DNA of 64,000 nt from an uncultured Eubacteriales bacterium (GTDB taxonomy: Bacteria; Bacillota; Clostridia; Lachnospirales; Lachnospiraceae), in assembly GCA_951800645.1 (NCBI GenBank), contig CATOIK010000002.1, positions 1 through 64,000 on the forward strand, given 5' to 3'. The notes below the pieces were generated by a model. That model searched no databases. It saw only the letters and a program-made list of their open reading frames with translations, and had not been told where the DNA came from. Both the position numbers and the translations under genes were made by a program. Below, one piece after another: positions 1 to 7,733 of this stretch (its first letter is position 1; the number at the start of each line of letters is the position of its first letter).

Positions 1-40
1 AAAAGAGTTTATAGACGGCAGGTTGAAATACCTGCTACAA

Positions 41-113
41 GGTTCCTTGGTCTAATGGTTAGGACACCGGCCTTTCAAGCCGGAGATGATGGGTTCGAGC
101 CCCACAGGAGCTA
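41..113 (+). tRNA. tRNA-Glu (anticodon TTC), atypical
   Basis: A full cloverleaf can be drawn. The anticodon stem CCGGC/GCCGG is perfect and its 7-base loop carries TTC, so it reads glutamate codons. The T loop TTCGAGC is normal. Two pairs are poor: the first acceptor pair is G·T and the outer T-stem pair is A·C. No CCA is encoded after the discriminator A. It is the first of four closely packed tRNAs. Confidence 0.8.
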
Positions 114-115
114 TT

Positions 116-187
116 GTGGCCATAGGATAATGGTAGTCCGGCAGATTGTGGCTCTGTCTATGGGGGCGATTCCCCCTGGTCACCCCA
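116..187 (+). tRNA. tRNA-His (anticodon GTG) with a shortened T loop
   Basis: The acceptor stem GTGGCCA/TGGTCAC and anticodon stem GCAGA/TCTGT are well formed and the loop carries GTG. The discriminator is C and CCA follows in the DNA. The T arm reads GGGGG-CGATT-CCCCC, so the loop has 5 bases instead of 7 and lacks the usual T54-T55. That could be a degenerate copy, a divergent functional tRNA or an assembly error. It starts 3 bases after the tRNA-Glu. Confidence 0.7.
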
Positions 188-188
188 T

Positions 189-271
189 GGATGGGTATGC
201 CTAGTGGCGAGGGCAGCGGATTGTAAATCCGTTACAAAGAAACACCGCAGGTTCGAGTCCTGCCCCATCCA
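189..271 (+). tRNA. tRNA-Tyr (anticodon GTA)
   Basis: The acceptor stem GGATGGG/CCCATCC is perfect, the D stem TGCC/GGCA is perfect, and the anticodon loop carries GTA. The variable region is long, as in class II tRNAs, but does not fold into a convincing stem. The T arm GCAGG-TTCGAGT-CCTGC is canonical. CCA is not encoded. It lies one base after the CCA of tRNA-His, so the group is probably one transcript. Confidence 0.8.
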
Positions 272-277
272 CTTTTT

Positions 278-362
278 GTTTGCGTGTGCGAATGGTTTTT
301 GGTGCCACCCTGCTAAGGTGGTGCGCGGCAACGCACCGAAGGTCCGAATCCTTCCGCAAACG
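278..362 (+). tRNA. tRNA-Ser (anticodon GCT), atypical
   Basis: The acceptor stem GTTTGCG/CGCAAAC and anticodon stem CCACC/GGTGG are perfect. The loop carries GCT, and a variable-arm hairpin (TGCG/CGCA) marks a class II serine tRNA. The D stem is weak and the T loop is TCCGAAT, with C where nearly all tRNAs have T55. CCA is not encoded. The next gene ends only 8 bases downstream, so this 3' end could have been an integration target, but I found no repeated 3' end nearby. Confidence 0.75.
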
Positions 363-370
363 CTTTGAAG

Positions 371-1129
371 TCAGAGAATATTTTGTTTTTCCAATAACTT
401 TAAAAAGCTCTTATCATTCATCTGTTCATTTGTTAAGTATTCCCCATTATAGAACAGGGCATAAGTTGTAATCGGTGTAGGCGCATTTTGTGCCTGCTCT
501 TTGCTTTGCAAATGAATAGCTTTAAACTGTACACCTCTTTCTTTTGCGGTTTCTTCTACAATAGGGACATATTTCGCATTAAATGGGCATTGGCTGGTGT
601 AGTATAAAACATATCCCATTTCATCAATGTGAGGATGTTTAGCACACTCTTTGAATTTAGGCAAAGAAGCATTGTTATCAAATGACAAGCACCATAGCTG
701 AATACCATTGTCCGCTTCGTCACAAACGGTAAAACCTTTGTATTTTAAGAATTTAGGGTCAGCCAAAAATGGTTTTTTCTTTTTGGAAGATAGAATACAT
801 ACCCCCATTTTTTCTTTGATTTTACTATCTTCAATACACGCATTTAATAAGTCTGTTGAGTATCCATGTCCCTTGAATGAACCAGCCACCCAAAGGCAGT
901 TAATATACATATAGCTGTCTGCAGCAATAGGGTTCCAAGCGTTTTCAGCAGGAATGTACTCAACAAAACACTTTCCTCGTTCTTCGCTCTTTAGGAAAAC
1001 TAAGCCTTCATCAAATCGCTCTTGCAGCCAAGCCTTTTTTGATGATACTTGAATATCATTGTTATTTGAAATTGCACAGCATATATGCTCTTTGTCTATA
1101 TTCTCGTTGGTTACTCTAATATAATCCAT
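371..1129 (-). CDS. GNAT-fold acetyltransferase with C-terminal YoaP-like domain
   Basis: 252 residues. The N-terminal 150 or so residues look like a GNAT acetyltransferase, with a GHGYST-type acetyl-CoA loop at about residue 90. The C-terminal part resembles the YoaP domain, which has a thioredoxin-like CPF motif (TSQCPFNAKY). The substrate is unknown; proteins of this type are usually annotated only as N-acetyltransferases. The start has a GAGG box 8 bases upstream. It is the last of a run of minus-strand genes that are AT-richer than the rest of the window, which suggests an acquired block. Family assignment is fairly sure, function is not. Confidence 0.75.
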   Translation of the reverse strand: MDYIRVTNENIDKEHICCAISNNNDIQVSSKKAWLQERFDEGLVFLKSEERGKCFVEYIPAENAWNPIAADSYMYINCLWVAGSFKGHGYSTDLLNACIEDSKIKEKMGVCILSSKKKKPFLADPKFLKYKGFTVCDEADNGIQLWCLSFDNNASLPKFKECAKHPHIDEMGYVLYYTSQCPFNAKYVPIVEETAKERGVQFKAIHLQSKEQAQNAPTPITTYALFYNGEYLTNEQMNDKSFLKLLEKQNIL

Positions 1130-1199
1130 AAAAATACCTCATTTCTAACTTCCGGTTTTCCGCTCTTTGCAACTTCCCGACAGATGGGAAGTTGATGTA

Positions 1200-1562
1200 C
1201 TACATAGGCGTTCCTACCTCAATCAAATTACCGTCTAAATCGTAAAAACGGATTACTTTTTGTCCCCAACTATGCGTCATAAGTCGATTAACATATTGGA
1301 TGTCAGGATATAGGCTTTCTAATTTTTCAATGAATGCTTCTATATCTTGTTCTTCAAAATAAAGTTCACAAGAATTACTTTTTGGAATAATACCTTTTCC
1401 TAAAAACTTCTCCCAAATTTTTTCGTCCTGGAGTACAAGACCTTCTGTTAAAATCATGTTGCCATCATTGTCAAGCACCATATCCAAACCAAACAAGTTG
1501 TGGTAAAATTGTTTTGATCTATCAATATCTTTCACAACTATTAAAATATTTTTTAGTTTCAT
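1200..1562 (-). CDS. VOC family protein (glyoxalase/bleomycin-resistance fold)
   Basis: 120 residues from the chosen start. It shows the βαβββ pattern of the vicinal-oxygen-chelate superfamily: an opening KNILIVVKDIDRSKQFYHNLFG and the closing FYDLDGNLIEVGTPM, where the final Glu is a usual metal ligand. Such proteins act as glyoxalases, dioxygenases or drug-binding resistance proteins; which one cannot be told. I chose the ATG at 1562 rather than the one 24 bases upstream because AAGGAG sits 9 bases before it. Neighbours on both sides are acetyltransferase-type genes in the same direction, a grouping common in resistance or detoxification islands. Confidence 0.8.
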   Translation of the reverse strand: MKLKNILIVVKDIDRSKQFYHNLFGLDMVLDNDGNMILTEGLVLQDEKIWEKFLGKGIIPKSNSCELYFEEQDIEAFIEKLESLYPDIQYVNRLMTHSWGQKVIRFYDLDGNLIEVGTPM

Positions 1563-1611
1563 TTCATCCAACTCCTTAATTTTCAATTTGCCCAGTTCTA
1601 TAAAAGGGAAT

Positions 1612-2064
1612 TTATCTATGGATATACATTCTTGTCATATCGGGCTCATTGTCCCCTTGAACCATACACAAAAATTCCCAACCATATCTTTCATAAAAAC
1701 TTGTATGGTCTGTAATCAAATAGATAGGAGTAATTCCTTTGGACTTCATATCCTTCACAACAATATCAAGTAATTGTCCCGCAATTCCTTGACAGCGATA
1801 TTCCTGTTCAGTATATATTGCACATACATTGGGCGTAAGGTCTTTCCTGTCATGAAAATCGTTTTCGATTACTCCAAGACCGCCTACAATCCGGTCTTTG
1901 TCTAAGCAAAAATACCAACCATATGCTGTTTCATTATTAAGATAGGCTTCCATACATTCAAGATAAGCTTCTTGTGGCACATCCCATTTGTCATGAAACC
2001 ATGCAGCAGCGGCTTCTTTTAACTCTGGCTTTTGCCTTAAAGTAACATAGATATATTCATTCAT
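1612..2064 (-). CDS. GNAT family N-acetyltransferase
   Basis: 150 residues with the GNAT core. The acetyl-CoA loop reads EQEYRCQGIAGQLLD at about residue 85, matching the Q/RxxGxG/A consensus, and a later SFYERYGWEF segment is the typical fourth-strand motif. It transfers an acetyl group from acetyl-CoA to an amine that I cannot identify. Its ATG lies inside the stop codon of the small upstream ORF (ATGA overlap), so the two are probably translationally coupled. A GAGGAAAC ribosome site lies just upstream, inside that ORF. Confidence 0.85.
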   Translation of the reverse strand: MNEYIYVTLRQKPELKEAAAAWFHDKWDVPQEAYLECMEAYLNNETAYGWYFCLDKDRIVGGLGVIENDFHDRKDLTPNVCAIYTEQEYRCQGIAGQLLDIVVKDMKSKGITPIYLITDHTSFYERYGWEFLCMVQGDNEPDMTRMYIHR

Positions 2065-2201
2065 ATTCTTGTTTCCTCAAATTCAAGTTGTTCATTTCCA
2101 ATGCACACAATAGCGTGGCCATGTAAACACAAATCATCGGCATTGTCTGTACTTCCATCAATCCAACACAAATCCGTCACATCAATAAGAAATTTCCCCA
2201 T
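2061..2201 (-). CDS. small ORF, 46 residues, coupled to the acetyltransferase
   Basis: The ORF begins MGKFLIDVTDLCWIDGSTDN and ends with FEETRI. It overlaps the next gene by the four bases ATGA, a classical coupling arrangement. The amino-acid composition is protein-like, and the start resembles the N-terminus of a longer family of DVT-x-L-x-WIDG proteins that I recall but cannot name. It may therefore be a truncated remnant of a gene of about 150 residues rather than an intact small protein. The ribosome site is weak. No function is claimed. Confidence 0.45.
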   Translation of the reverse strand: MGKFLIDVTDLCWIDGSTDNADDLCLHGHAIVCIGNEQLEFEETRI

Positions 2202-2336
2202 TTTTTTACCCCGCAACTTTATGTTTTTCTGTACCTGCATTTTATCATGCCGTTATAAGTAATGCCATTTCTTTTTAGCCTAATTTTTCTTTTATCTGCT
2301 TTATTGATAGATATAGTATGTATGCGAATATTGGCA

Positions 2337-2365
2337 TGGCAATAAATCTCAAAAAGTGCTAAAAT
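2337..2365 (+). promoter_or_regulatory. sigma-A type promoter for the 2TM-Nudix-like gene
   Basis: TGGCAA (2337-2342), a 17-base spacer and TAAAAT (2360-2365) lie about 40 bases before the GTG start. The -35 is a weak match and the -10 is good. Confidence 0.5.
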
Positions 2366-2406
2366 GAGGAGTGAGCATTTTACTGCAAAAGGGGAGGAGT
2401 GATTAG

Positions 2407-3669
2407 GTGAAGAAAAAATTTAAATCAGCATGCTACCGTTTTATAAATGCGGATGGAATTACAGTTGTGATAGCTGCAATTATTATATTTTGCGGTATTT
2501 GTCTGGGGATTCAGCAAGGGAAGGAAAGTCCTGAGATTGTAGATTGGACCATATTTGGCGCCATTATTATTGCCATGCTTCTGGAAACGGGAACCAAGCT
2601 GATTCGAGAACCGGTTTTAAATTACTTTGAAGATGATGTAAAGCTGACAACAGATTATAAGCAGTTGGTAAAGCGATATAAATCAGATGTGATAAGCTGT
2701 AAAAATCAGACAGCATCCGCTGAAAATATAAAGAAGGCGGCTCATATGGGGCGGAGCATAACCGCAACGGAGAAATTTCCGGTGACCTGTGAATATAAGC
2801 TGGGAAGCCAGCCGATTGAAATTCGGGACAGTGAAGAAATGTATGAGTTGCCTGAGTTTGTGAAGAAACATTTTGATGAATTGTTTGGCGCCCATGTAAC
2901 TTCAGAAATATACAATCAATTAAACATTCGGGTAAGCCGATGGGGAAACGAAAAAGATGGGTTTGTAATAGAAACATCGAGAACAACTTACTATTATTCC
3001 CTGGTTACAAATCGGGCTATGGATTTTAAATGGAGCAATGGGGTAACTGTTCGGGAGCAGTATGAATTTGGCCCATTTCTGAATCCATTGGAGAAATCCA
3101 GTCTGTCTAATCACTTGGGAATGAATGGATTTGTAGAATCGAAAGACGGACAGATTGTGTTTGTTAAGCGGGGGAAGAACTTGTCCATAGGAAAAGGAAC
3201 TTATGGAGACAGTGTAGGCGCCAGTCTGAAAGCAAAATATGCAATAAATGAAAATGGCCGGTTCACTTCTGGCGGATTGCTGCGCGGTATCGTAAATGAA
3301 ATTGAGGATGAATTAAAAATTCCAGGTGAGGTATTGGAGATAAAGGCGCTGGAAAACATGTTGATTGCAGCATACCGGGATTTAGTAGAGGGCGGAAAGC
3401 CGCAGCTGCTTTTTTATGCAAAATCCAGGTGGACAAAAGATGAGATTGAAGCTAATTTTTTTAAAAAGAACGAGAAGAAGAATAACAAGAATTCGGTGGT
3501 TGAGGATGGAAATAAACTATTGTGGATTCCCAAAAACGAGTTGAGTGAAATGTGTATTTTCTCGGATGGCATGATTCATCATGGTCAATTCTATCCTATG
3601 ATGCCGTCAGCCTCAGCCAGTGTCGTAATGCTTATAGAATGGCTGCAGGAACGGCCTGAGGAACAATAA
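2407..3669 (+). CDS. two-TM membrane protein with a degenerate Nudix-like domain
   Basis: 420 residues. Two hydrophobic helices lie at about 17-37 and 45-66, followed by a long cytoplasmic part. Residues 288-306 read GGLLRGIVNEIEDELKIP, which resembles the REUXEE core of a Nudix box with Asn for Arg; the upstream Glu of the full box is missing. A 2TM plus Nudix-like layout is known for the CBASS effector class often called Cap16, but no cyclic-nucleotide synthase or other CBASS gene is nearby. The start is GTG with AGGGGAGG upstream. The gene stands alone between its own promoter and a strong terminator. The Nudix assignment is by eye and should be treated as tentative. Confidence 0.6.
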   Translation: MKKKFKSACYRFINADGITVVIAAIIIFCGICLGIQQGKESPEIVDWTIFGAIIIAMLLETGTKLIREPVLNYFEDDVKLTTDYKQLVKRYKSDVISCKNQTASAENIKKAAHMGRSITATEKFPVTCEYKLGSQPIEIRDSEEMYELPEFVKKHFDELFGAHVTSEIYNQLNIRVSRWGNEKDGFVIETSRTTYYYSLVTNRAMDFKWSNGVTVREQYEFGPFLNPLEKSSLSNHLGMNGFVESKDGQIVFVKRGKNLSIGKGTYGDSVGASLKAKYAINENGRFTSGGLLRGIVNEIEDELKIPGEVLEIKALENMLIAAYRDLVEGGKPQLLFYAKSRWTKDEIEANFFKKNEKKNNKNSVVEDGNKLLWIPKNELSEMCIFSDGMIHHGQFYPMMPSASASVVMLIEWLQERPEEQ

Positions 3670-3681
3670 GATTCGGATAAG

Positions 3682-3720
3682 AAACGGCCCTCCCAGGTCA
3701 TCAACCTGGAAGGGCCGTTT
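3682..3720. terminator. bidirectional rho-independent terminator
   Basis: A long stem (AAACGGCCCT…AGGGCCGTTT with an inner CCAGGT/ACCTGG) is flanked by an A-rich and a T-rich end. It lies between two convergent genes and serves both. Confidence 0.85.
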
Positions 3721-3752
3721 TGTGACGCGCCTGGCGGCGCACATTTTCAAAT

Positions 3753-4868
3753 TTAATTCCGATACTTCTCCACAATATCTTTCATCTCATCCCACTTCCG
3801 CTCCATATCGGCTACCAGTTCAAACTGGGTGCGGGTGCGTACCAGATTGTGTTCCGGGTAGGCGGTGTGGAAATAGGTGTCTCCTTCCAGATAGTCGGTT
3901 AGGAAGCGAATACCGCATTCCAGGGTCATCAGCTTGGCGCCCATGGGAAGCATGTCGATTTCCTCTTTGGTAAGGCTGCCTTGGCAGCCTTCTAAGAAGC
4001 CCTTGGTGTAGATGTCAAACAGATCAAGGGAAAGGGAAATCTTACTTAAGTCCTTTTCATCCTCTGCGCCGGTGTTGGCGCCAAACCGGATGGAATCTCC
4101 AAAATCGAAGATGGAAAGTCCCGGCATGATGGTGTCTAAGTCGATAATGCAGAGAGCTTCGCCGGTAGCGGCGTCAAACATGATGTTGTTTAGCTTGGTA
4201 TCGTTGTGGGTAACTCTGAGGGGCAGTTTGTTGTCCTGCAGCATGTCCATAGCCATGCTCATTTCCGGTTCCCGCTCCATTACGAAGGCGATTTCTTTCT
4301 GAACATCAGCAGCCCGTCCGCAGATGTCTGCAGCCACGGCTTTCTTGAAGTTTACCATACGAGATGGAGTGTCGTGGAAGTGGGGGATGGTTTCTGTCAG
4401 CTCAGCGGCCGGATACTGAGCCAGCTGGCGCTGGAAGTAACCGAAGGCCTTTCCGCTCTGATAGAAGTCTTCCGGCTTCTCTACCAGATCGAAGCACTTG
4501 GCGTTTTCGATGAATAAGTATACCCGCCAGTAGTTGCCCATGCTGTCCTTGTAGAAGGTATTACCGTCCTTGGTGGGAATCAGATTCAGGGTTTCCCGGT
4601 TGGGGTCTCCGCCCTGAGCCAGAATCTTCTCACGCATGAAGTTGGTGACGCCCTCCACATTTTTCATCAGAGAAACCGGATCTTTGAAGACTTCGTGGTT
4701 CATCCGCTGAAGGATGTACTTGTGCTCTGTGCCGTTTTCCTCTGTGCAGCGCAGAAAGAATGTATCGTTGATGTGGCCGCTGCCATAGCGGACGCATTCT
4801 GCAACCTGTCCCTTCAGGCAGAAGGCTTCGATTGCCTCCTGGCGTTTAGCGCATTTATCGTTTTCCAT
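3753..4868 (-). CDS. nahK: N-acetylhexosamine 1-kinase (NahK/LnpB-like)
   Basis: 371 residues of the APH/choline-kinase fold. The catalytic segment is HNDTKLNNIMFD with Asp223, and the metal-binding segment is IIDLDTIMPG (Asp243, Asp245). This matches the bifidobacterial N-acetylhexosamine 1-kinase, which phosphorylates GlcNAc or GalNAc at C1 after a GH112 phosphorylase has split galacto-N-biose or lacto-N-biose. The gene is last in a minus-strand operon with an ABC importer and a sugar nucleotidyltransferase, and a GH112 gene lies in the same locus, which supports the call over a general aminoglycoside-type kinase. A GGAGG box lies 8 bases before the start. Confidence 0.85.
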   Translation of the reverse strand: MENDKCAKRQEAIEAFCLKGQVAECVRYGSGHINDTFFLRCTEENGTEHKYILQRMNHEVFKDPVSLMKNVEGVTNFMREKILAQGGDPNRETLNLIPTKDGNTFYKDSMGNYWRVYLFIENAKCFDLVEKPEDFYQSGKAFGYFQRQLAQYPAAELTETIPHFHDTPSRMVNFKKAVAADICGRAADVQKEIAFVMEREPEMSMAMDMLQDNKLPLRVTHNDTKLNNIMFDAATGEALCIIDLDTIMPGLSIFDFGDSIRFGANTGAEDEKDLSKISLSLDLFDIYTKGFLEGCQGSLTKEEIDMLPMGAKLMTLECGIRFLTDYLEGDTYFHTAYPEHNLVRTRTQFELVADMERKWDEMKDIVEKYRN

Positions 4869-4871
4869 ACT

Positions 4872-5798
4872 TTAGTCCTCCCATACTTTCTCAGGATATA
4901 AGCCCTGATCTTTCAATGCCTGGAGAGCGGCAACTACCATGGCTTTGTCTTCTTTGTAGGTAACGCCGTACCAGCGGTCTGCACTCTTTAATACCGTAAC
5001 CTCGGCTTTGCCTTCCTTTAAAAGCTCGTCTACCACGAAGGGCAGGAAATACTCGCTCTTTAAGGGATTGGAGGGAACCTGATCTCTTAAGAATGCGGCA
5101 AAGCGGTTATCCAGCTCAGCCAACATACTGCCAGTAAAGCCCCACATGTTCATGGAAACGGTAGTATCCGGAGCCAGAGGCGTCCAGGTGGCGCCGTCGT
5201 CCTCGGTGTATGCCGGACTGTCGCCGTGCTGTTCGATGCGGGTGCGCTCGTGGATGGCAGTCAGTTTGTGGTTTTCATCTGTGGAGCAGACGCCGCGGGC
5301 TACATGGCCGTTTTCCGTCAGGGTGTTGGAAAGGCGATAGCCTACCATGGTATACTGGAACCGCTCGTTATCTTCGGTAGAGGCCAGTTGGTCATAAATC
5401 TGATGGAAGGCAGACTGGCCGTAGTAGTCGTCTGCATTGATTACAGCAAAGGGGCCGTCAATGACGCCTTTGCAGCAAAGGACAGCGTGGCCGGTGCCCC
5501 AGGGTTTTACCCGGTCAGCCGGAATTGTGAAGCCGTCCGGAACCTTATCCAGCTCCTGGTAGACATATTCTACCTGGATATGTTTGGCGATCCGGTTCCC
5601 AATGTGTTCTTTAAAGTCTTTCTCAATGGCTTTCTTTATGATGAAAACCACCTTTTCAAATCCGGCCTGCAGGGCATCGTAGATGGAGAAATCCATAATG
5701 ATGTTGCCGTAGGAATCTACCGGGTCAATCTGTTTGAGGCCGCCGTAGCGGCTGCCCATGCCGGCCGCCATGATCACTAATACCGGTTTCTTGTTCAT
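4872..5798 (-). CDS. sugar-phosphate nucleotidyltransferase (RmlA/GlmU type)
   Basis: 308 residues with the N-terminal pyrophosphorylase signature AAGMGSRYGGLKQ (about residues 11-23) and a later INADDYYG segment whose Asp pair would bind the metal and nucleotide. It should join a sugar 1-phosphate to an NTP and release pyrophosphate. Only 3 bases separate it from nahK, so the likely substrate is GlcNAc-1-P or GalNAc-1-P. Bifidobacteria use a GalT-like uridylyltransferase (LnpC) at this step; here the enzyme type differs. The exact nucleotide and sugar are inferred from context only. Confidence 0.75.
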   Translation of the reverse strand: MNKKPVLVIMAAGMGSRYGGLKQIDPVDSYGNIIMDFSIYDALQAGFEKVVFIIKKAIEKDFKEHIGNRIAKHIQVEYVYQELDKVPDGFTIPADRVKPWGTGHAVLCCKGVIDGPFAVINADDYYGQSAFHQIYDQLASTEDNERFQYTMVGYRLSNTLTENGHVARGVCSTDENHKLTAIHERTRIEQHGDSPAYTEDDGATWTPLAPDTTVSMNMWGFTGSMLAELDNRFAAFLRDQVPSNPLKSEYFLPFVVDELLKEGKAEVTVLKSADRWYGVTYKEDKAMVVAALQALKDQGLYPEKVWED

Positions 5799-5836
5799 AA
5801 ATAATTCCTTCTTTCTACTAAAAATGTAACGCTCTT

Positions 5837-6712
5837 TTAACCCTTTACGCCGCCGCCGGTAACACCTGCGATGATCTTCTCAGACAGGAAGATGTACAGG
5901 ATGAAGGTGGGCAGGAATACGATAACTACTGCTGCAAACATGCCGGACCAGTCTCCGGTGTACTTCATGGAGTTAATCATGGAGTACAGGCCTACTGCGA
6001 TGGGACGCAGCCGGTCGGAGTTTGCGAAGATCAGGGAAATGAAGTATTCATTCCAGATATTGATAAAGTTAAAGATGGTTACGGTGATGATACCAGGCTG
6101 TGCCATGGGAAGCATAATCAGCCAGAAGGTCTTGGTAGGCGGGCATCCGTCGATGGCCGCCGCTTCTTCAAATGCCTTTGACAGGTTGGAGAAGAAGGTC
6201 ATCAGGAAAATGGTGGTGTAGGGGACATTGATGCCCACATACAGGAAAATCATTAACAGCCAGTTAGATGCCACATTGTTTAAGATGCCCAGGTTGGCAA
6301 CCAGTCCGAACAGAGGCAGCACGATCATGATAACCGGTACGCCCATAGCGGAAACCAGACCGGTCTGGATCAGCTTGTTGGCGATAAAGTCAAACCGGGA
6401 CAGAGTGTAGGCTGCCGGTGCGCAGATAACGATTAACAGCGTGCAGGACACAACGGTGTAGCCCAGAGAATGCATGAAAATTCCGGATACATCGGAGTTG
6501 AACCAGGCTTTGCTGTAGTTTTCAAAATGAAGTCCGCTGGCCAGCAGCTGGTCAGCAAAGATCTCCTTAGTAGTGGAAAAGCTGGCCATTACCACCCAGC
6601 CCAGCAGCATGAAGGTAAATGTAATCCAAAGGATCAGGATCAGGTAGCCAGGCGCCAGTTTCAGTTCCCGTTTCCAGTTAAATGGAGTTTTCTGTGCTTT
6701 TTGTTTTGCCAT
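5837..6712 (-). CDS. carbohydrate ABC transporter permease, MalG type
   Basis: 291 residues with six predicted membrane segments and the EAA loop EEAAAIDGCPPTKTFWLIMLP that contacts the ATPase. It forms the inner-membrane channel together with the neighbouring MalF-type permease and imports an oligosaccharide delivered by the lipoprotein. No ATPase gene is in the operon, so a shared MsmX-type ATPase encoded elsewhere is likely, as is usual for Firmicute CUT1 importers. A GGAGG box precedes the start. Confidence 0.9.
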   Translation of the reverse strand: MAKQKAQKTPFNWKRELKLAPGYLILILWITFTFMLLGWVVMASFSTTKEIFADQLLASGLHFENYSKAWFNSDVSGIFMHSLGYTVVSCTLLIVICAPAAYTLSRFDFIANKLIQTGLVSAMGVPVIMIVLPLFGLVANLGILNNVASNWLLMIFLYVGINVPYTTIFLMTFFSNLSKAFEEAAAIDGCPPTKTFWLIMLPMAQPGIITVTIFNFINIWNEYFISLIFANSDRLRPIAVGLYSMINSMKYTGDWSGMFAAVVIVFLPTFILYIFLSEKIIAGVTGGGVKG

Positions 6713-6730
6713 ATTTGTTCCCCTCCTCCC

Positions 6731-7636
6731 TTAGAATTCCAGATCATCATCTTTTAGCAGATGATTACACAGCCAGAAAATAATGACTACGATGACACTC
6801 AGCATAACGCCTATGGCGGCGCCCAGTCCGGCGTTTCGTTCCGTCATACTGTTTCCTGCGCCGAAGATCTGCATATACATGTAAACCATCGGGGTGATGG
6901 TCTGGGTGTCAGCGGTAACGGTGGAGAACAACTGGGACCATACGAAGAAACCTACAGAGGTTACGCTCCACATGGTGATGTTGGTGCGGAATACGCCTTT
7001 TAACAGCGGAAGGGTTATGTAGCGGAACTGGCCGAATTTATTAGCGCCGTCTAAGGTGGCGGCCTCATAGTATTCCTGACTGATCCGTTCAATGCCGCTG
7101 GCAAAGATCAGCATGTGATAGCCTACCATACCGAAACAGTACGCCAGAAGCAGAGCCATGAATTTGTGGTCGTTGCTCAGCCATTGGACTTTAGCCAGGC
7201 TGTCCAGGCCTATGGCAGAAAAGAAGTTCTTTAACAGACCGAATTTGGGGCTGTATACATACTGCAGCCACATGGTAGCCAGCGCTACGGCACTGACAAT
7301 GTTGGGCAGGTATATTACGGCCCTGAAGAAGCTCTTAAAGCGGATGCCGCTGGTAAGGATAACTGCAAATAAAAGCGCCAGTGACATAACGATCAGTCCG
7401 CCGATAAACCAGATTCTTGCCAGGTTCCACATGGACTGCTTGAACAGAGTGGTGCTGGCCAGCTTGCTGAAGTTAGCCAGACCGGTAAACTGCCACTTGG
7501 AAAAAGAGTCTGTGATGTTTTCGATCTTAAAGAAGCTCATAAGAATGGTTCTTAAGATGGGGTAGAGGAACACCAGGACAAACATGAGCACAGCGGGCGT
7601 CATGAATGCAATGATCATACCTTTGTTCTTTTTCAT
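6731..7636 (-). CDS. carbohydrate ABC transporter permease, MalF type
   Basis: 301 residues and about six membrane segments. The EAA loop reads EYYEAATLDGANKFGQFRYI near residue 195. It pairs with the MalG-type permease, 18 bases downstream. GGAGG lies 8 bases before the ATG. A stem-loop with a T-run separates it from the binding-protein gene upstream, so it is probably expressed at a lower level than that gene. Confidence 0.9.
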   Translation of the reverse strand: MKKNKGMIIAFMTPAVLMFVLVFLYPILRTILMSFFKIENITDSFSKWQFTGLANFSKLASTTLFKQSMWNLARIWFIGGLIVMSLALLFAVILTSGIRFKSFFRAVIYLPNIVSAVALATMWLQYVYSPKFGLLKNFFSAIGLDSLAKVQWLSNDHKFMALLLAYCFGMVGYHMLIFASGIERISQEYYEAATLDGANKFGQFRYITLPLLKGVFRTNITMWSVTSVGFFVWSQLFSTVTADTQTITPMVYMYMQIFGAGNSMTERNAGLGAAIGVMLSVIVVIIFWLCNHLLKDDDLEF

Positions 7637-7680
7637 GACTCGTACCTCCTTTGAAAAATATGATGTTTCTTGGTTAAAAA

Positions 7681-7713
7681 CAGGGTGACAGCGCGTTATA
7701 CGATGTCACCCTG
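7681..7713 (-). terminator. leaky terminator/attenuator between binding protein and permease genes
   Basis: A perfect 10-bp stem (CAGGGTGACA/TGTCACCCTG) is followed in the minus direction by TTTTTAACC. It sits directly after the binding-protein stop, the usual place for a structure that keeps the binding protein more abundant than the permeases. Confidence 0.75.
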
Positions 7714-7733
7714 AATAGAATAAATATAAGGAT

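Noticed and set aside
18-35. A hairpin (GCAGGT/ACCTGC) just before the tRNA-Glu that could be the T arm of a further tRNA cut by the window edge
   Set aside because: The loop is not a clear T loop, and the following bases do not give an acceptor strand that can be checked without the missing 5' part.
371-2406. A tRNA-integrated element with att sites
   Set aside because: No integrase and no second copy of the tRNA-Ser 3' end were found in the window.
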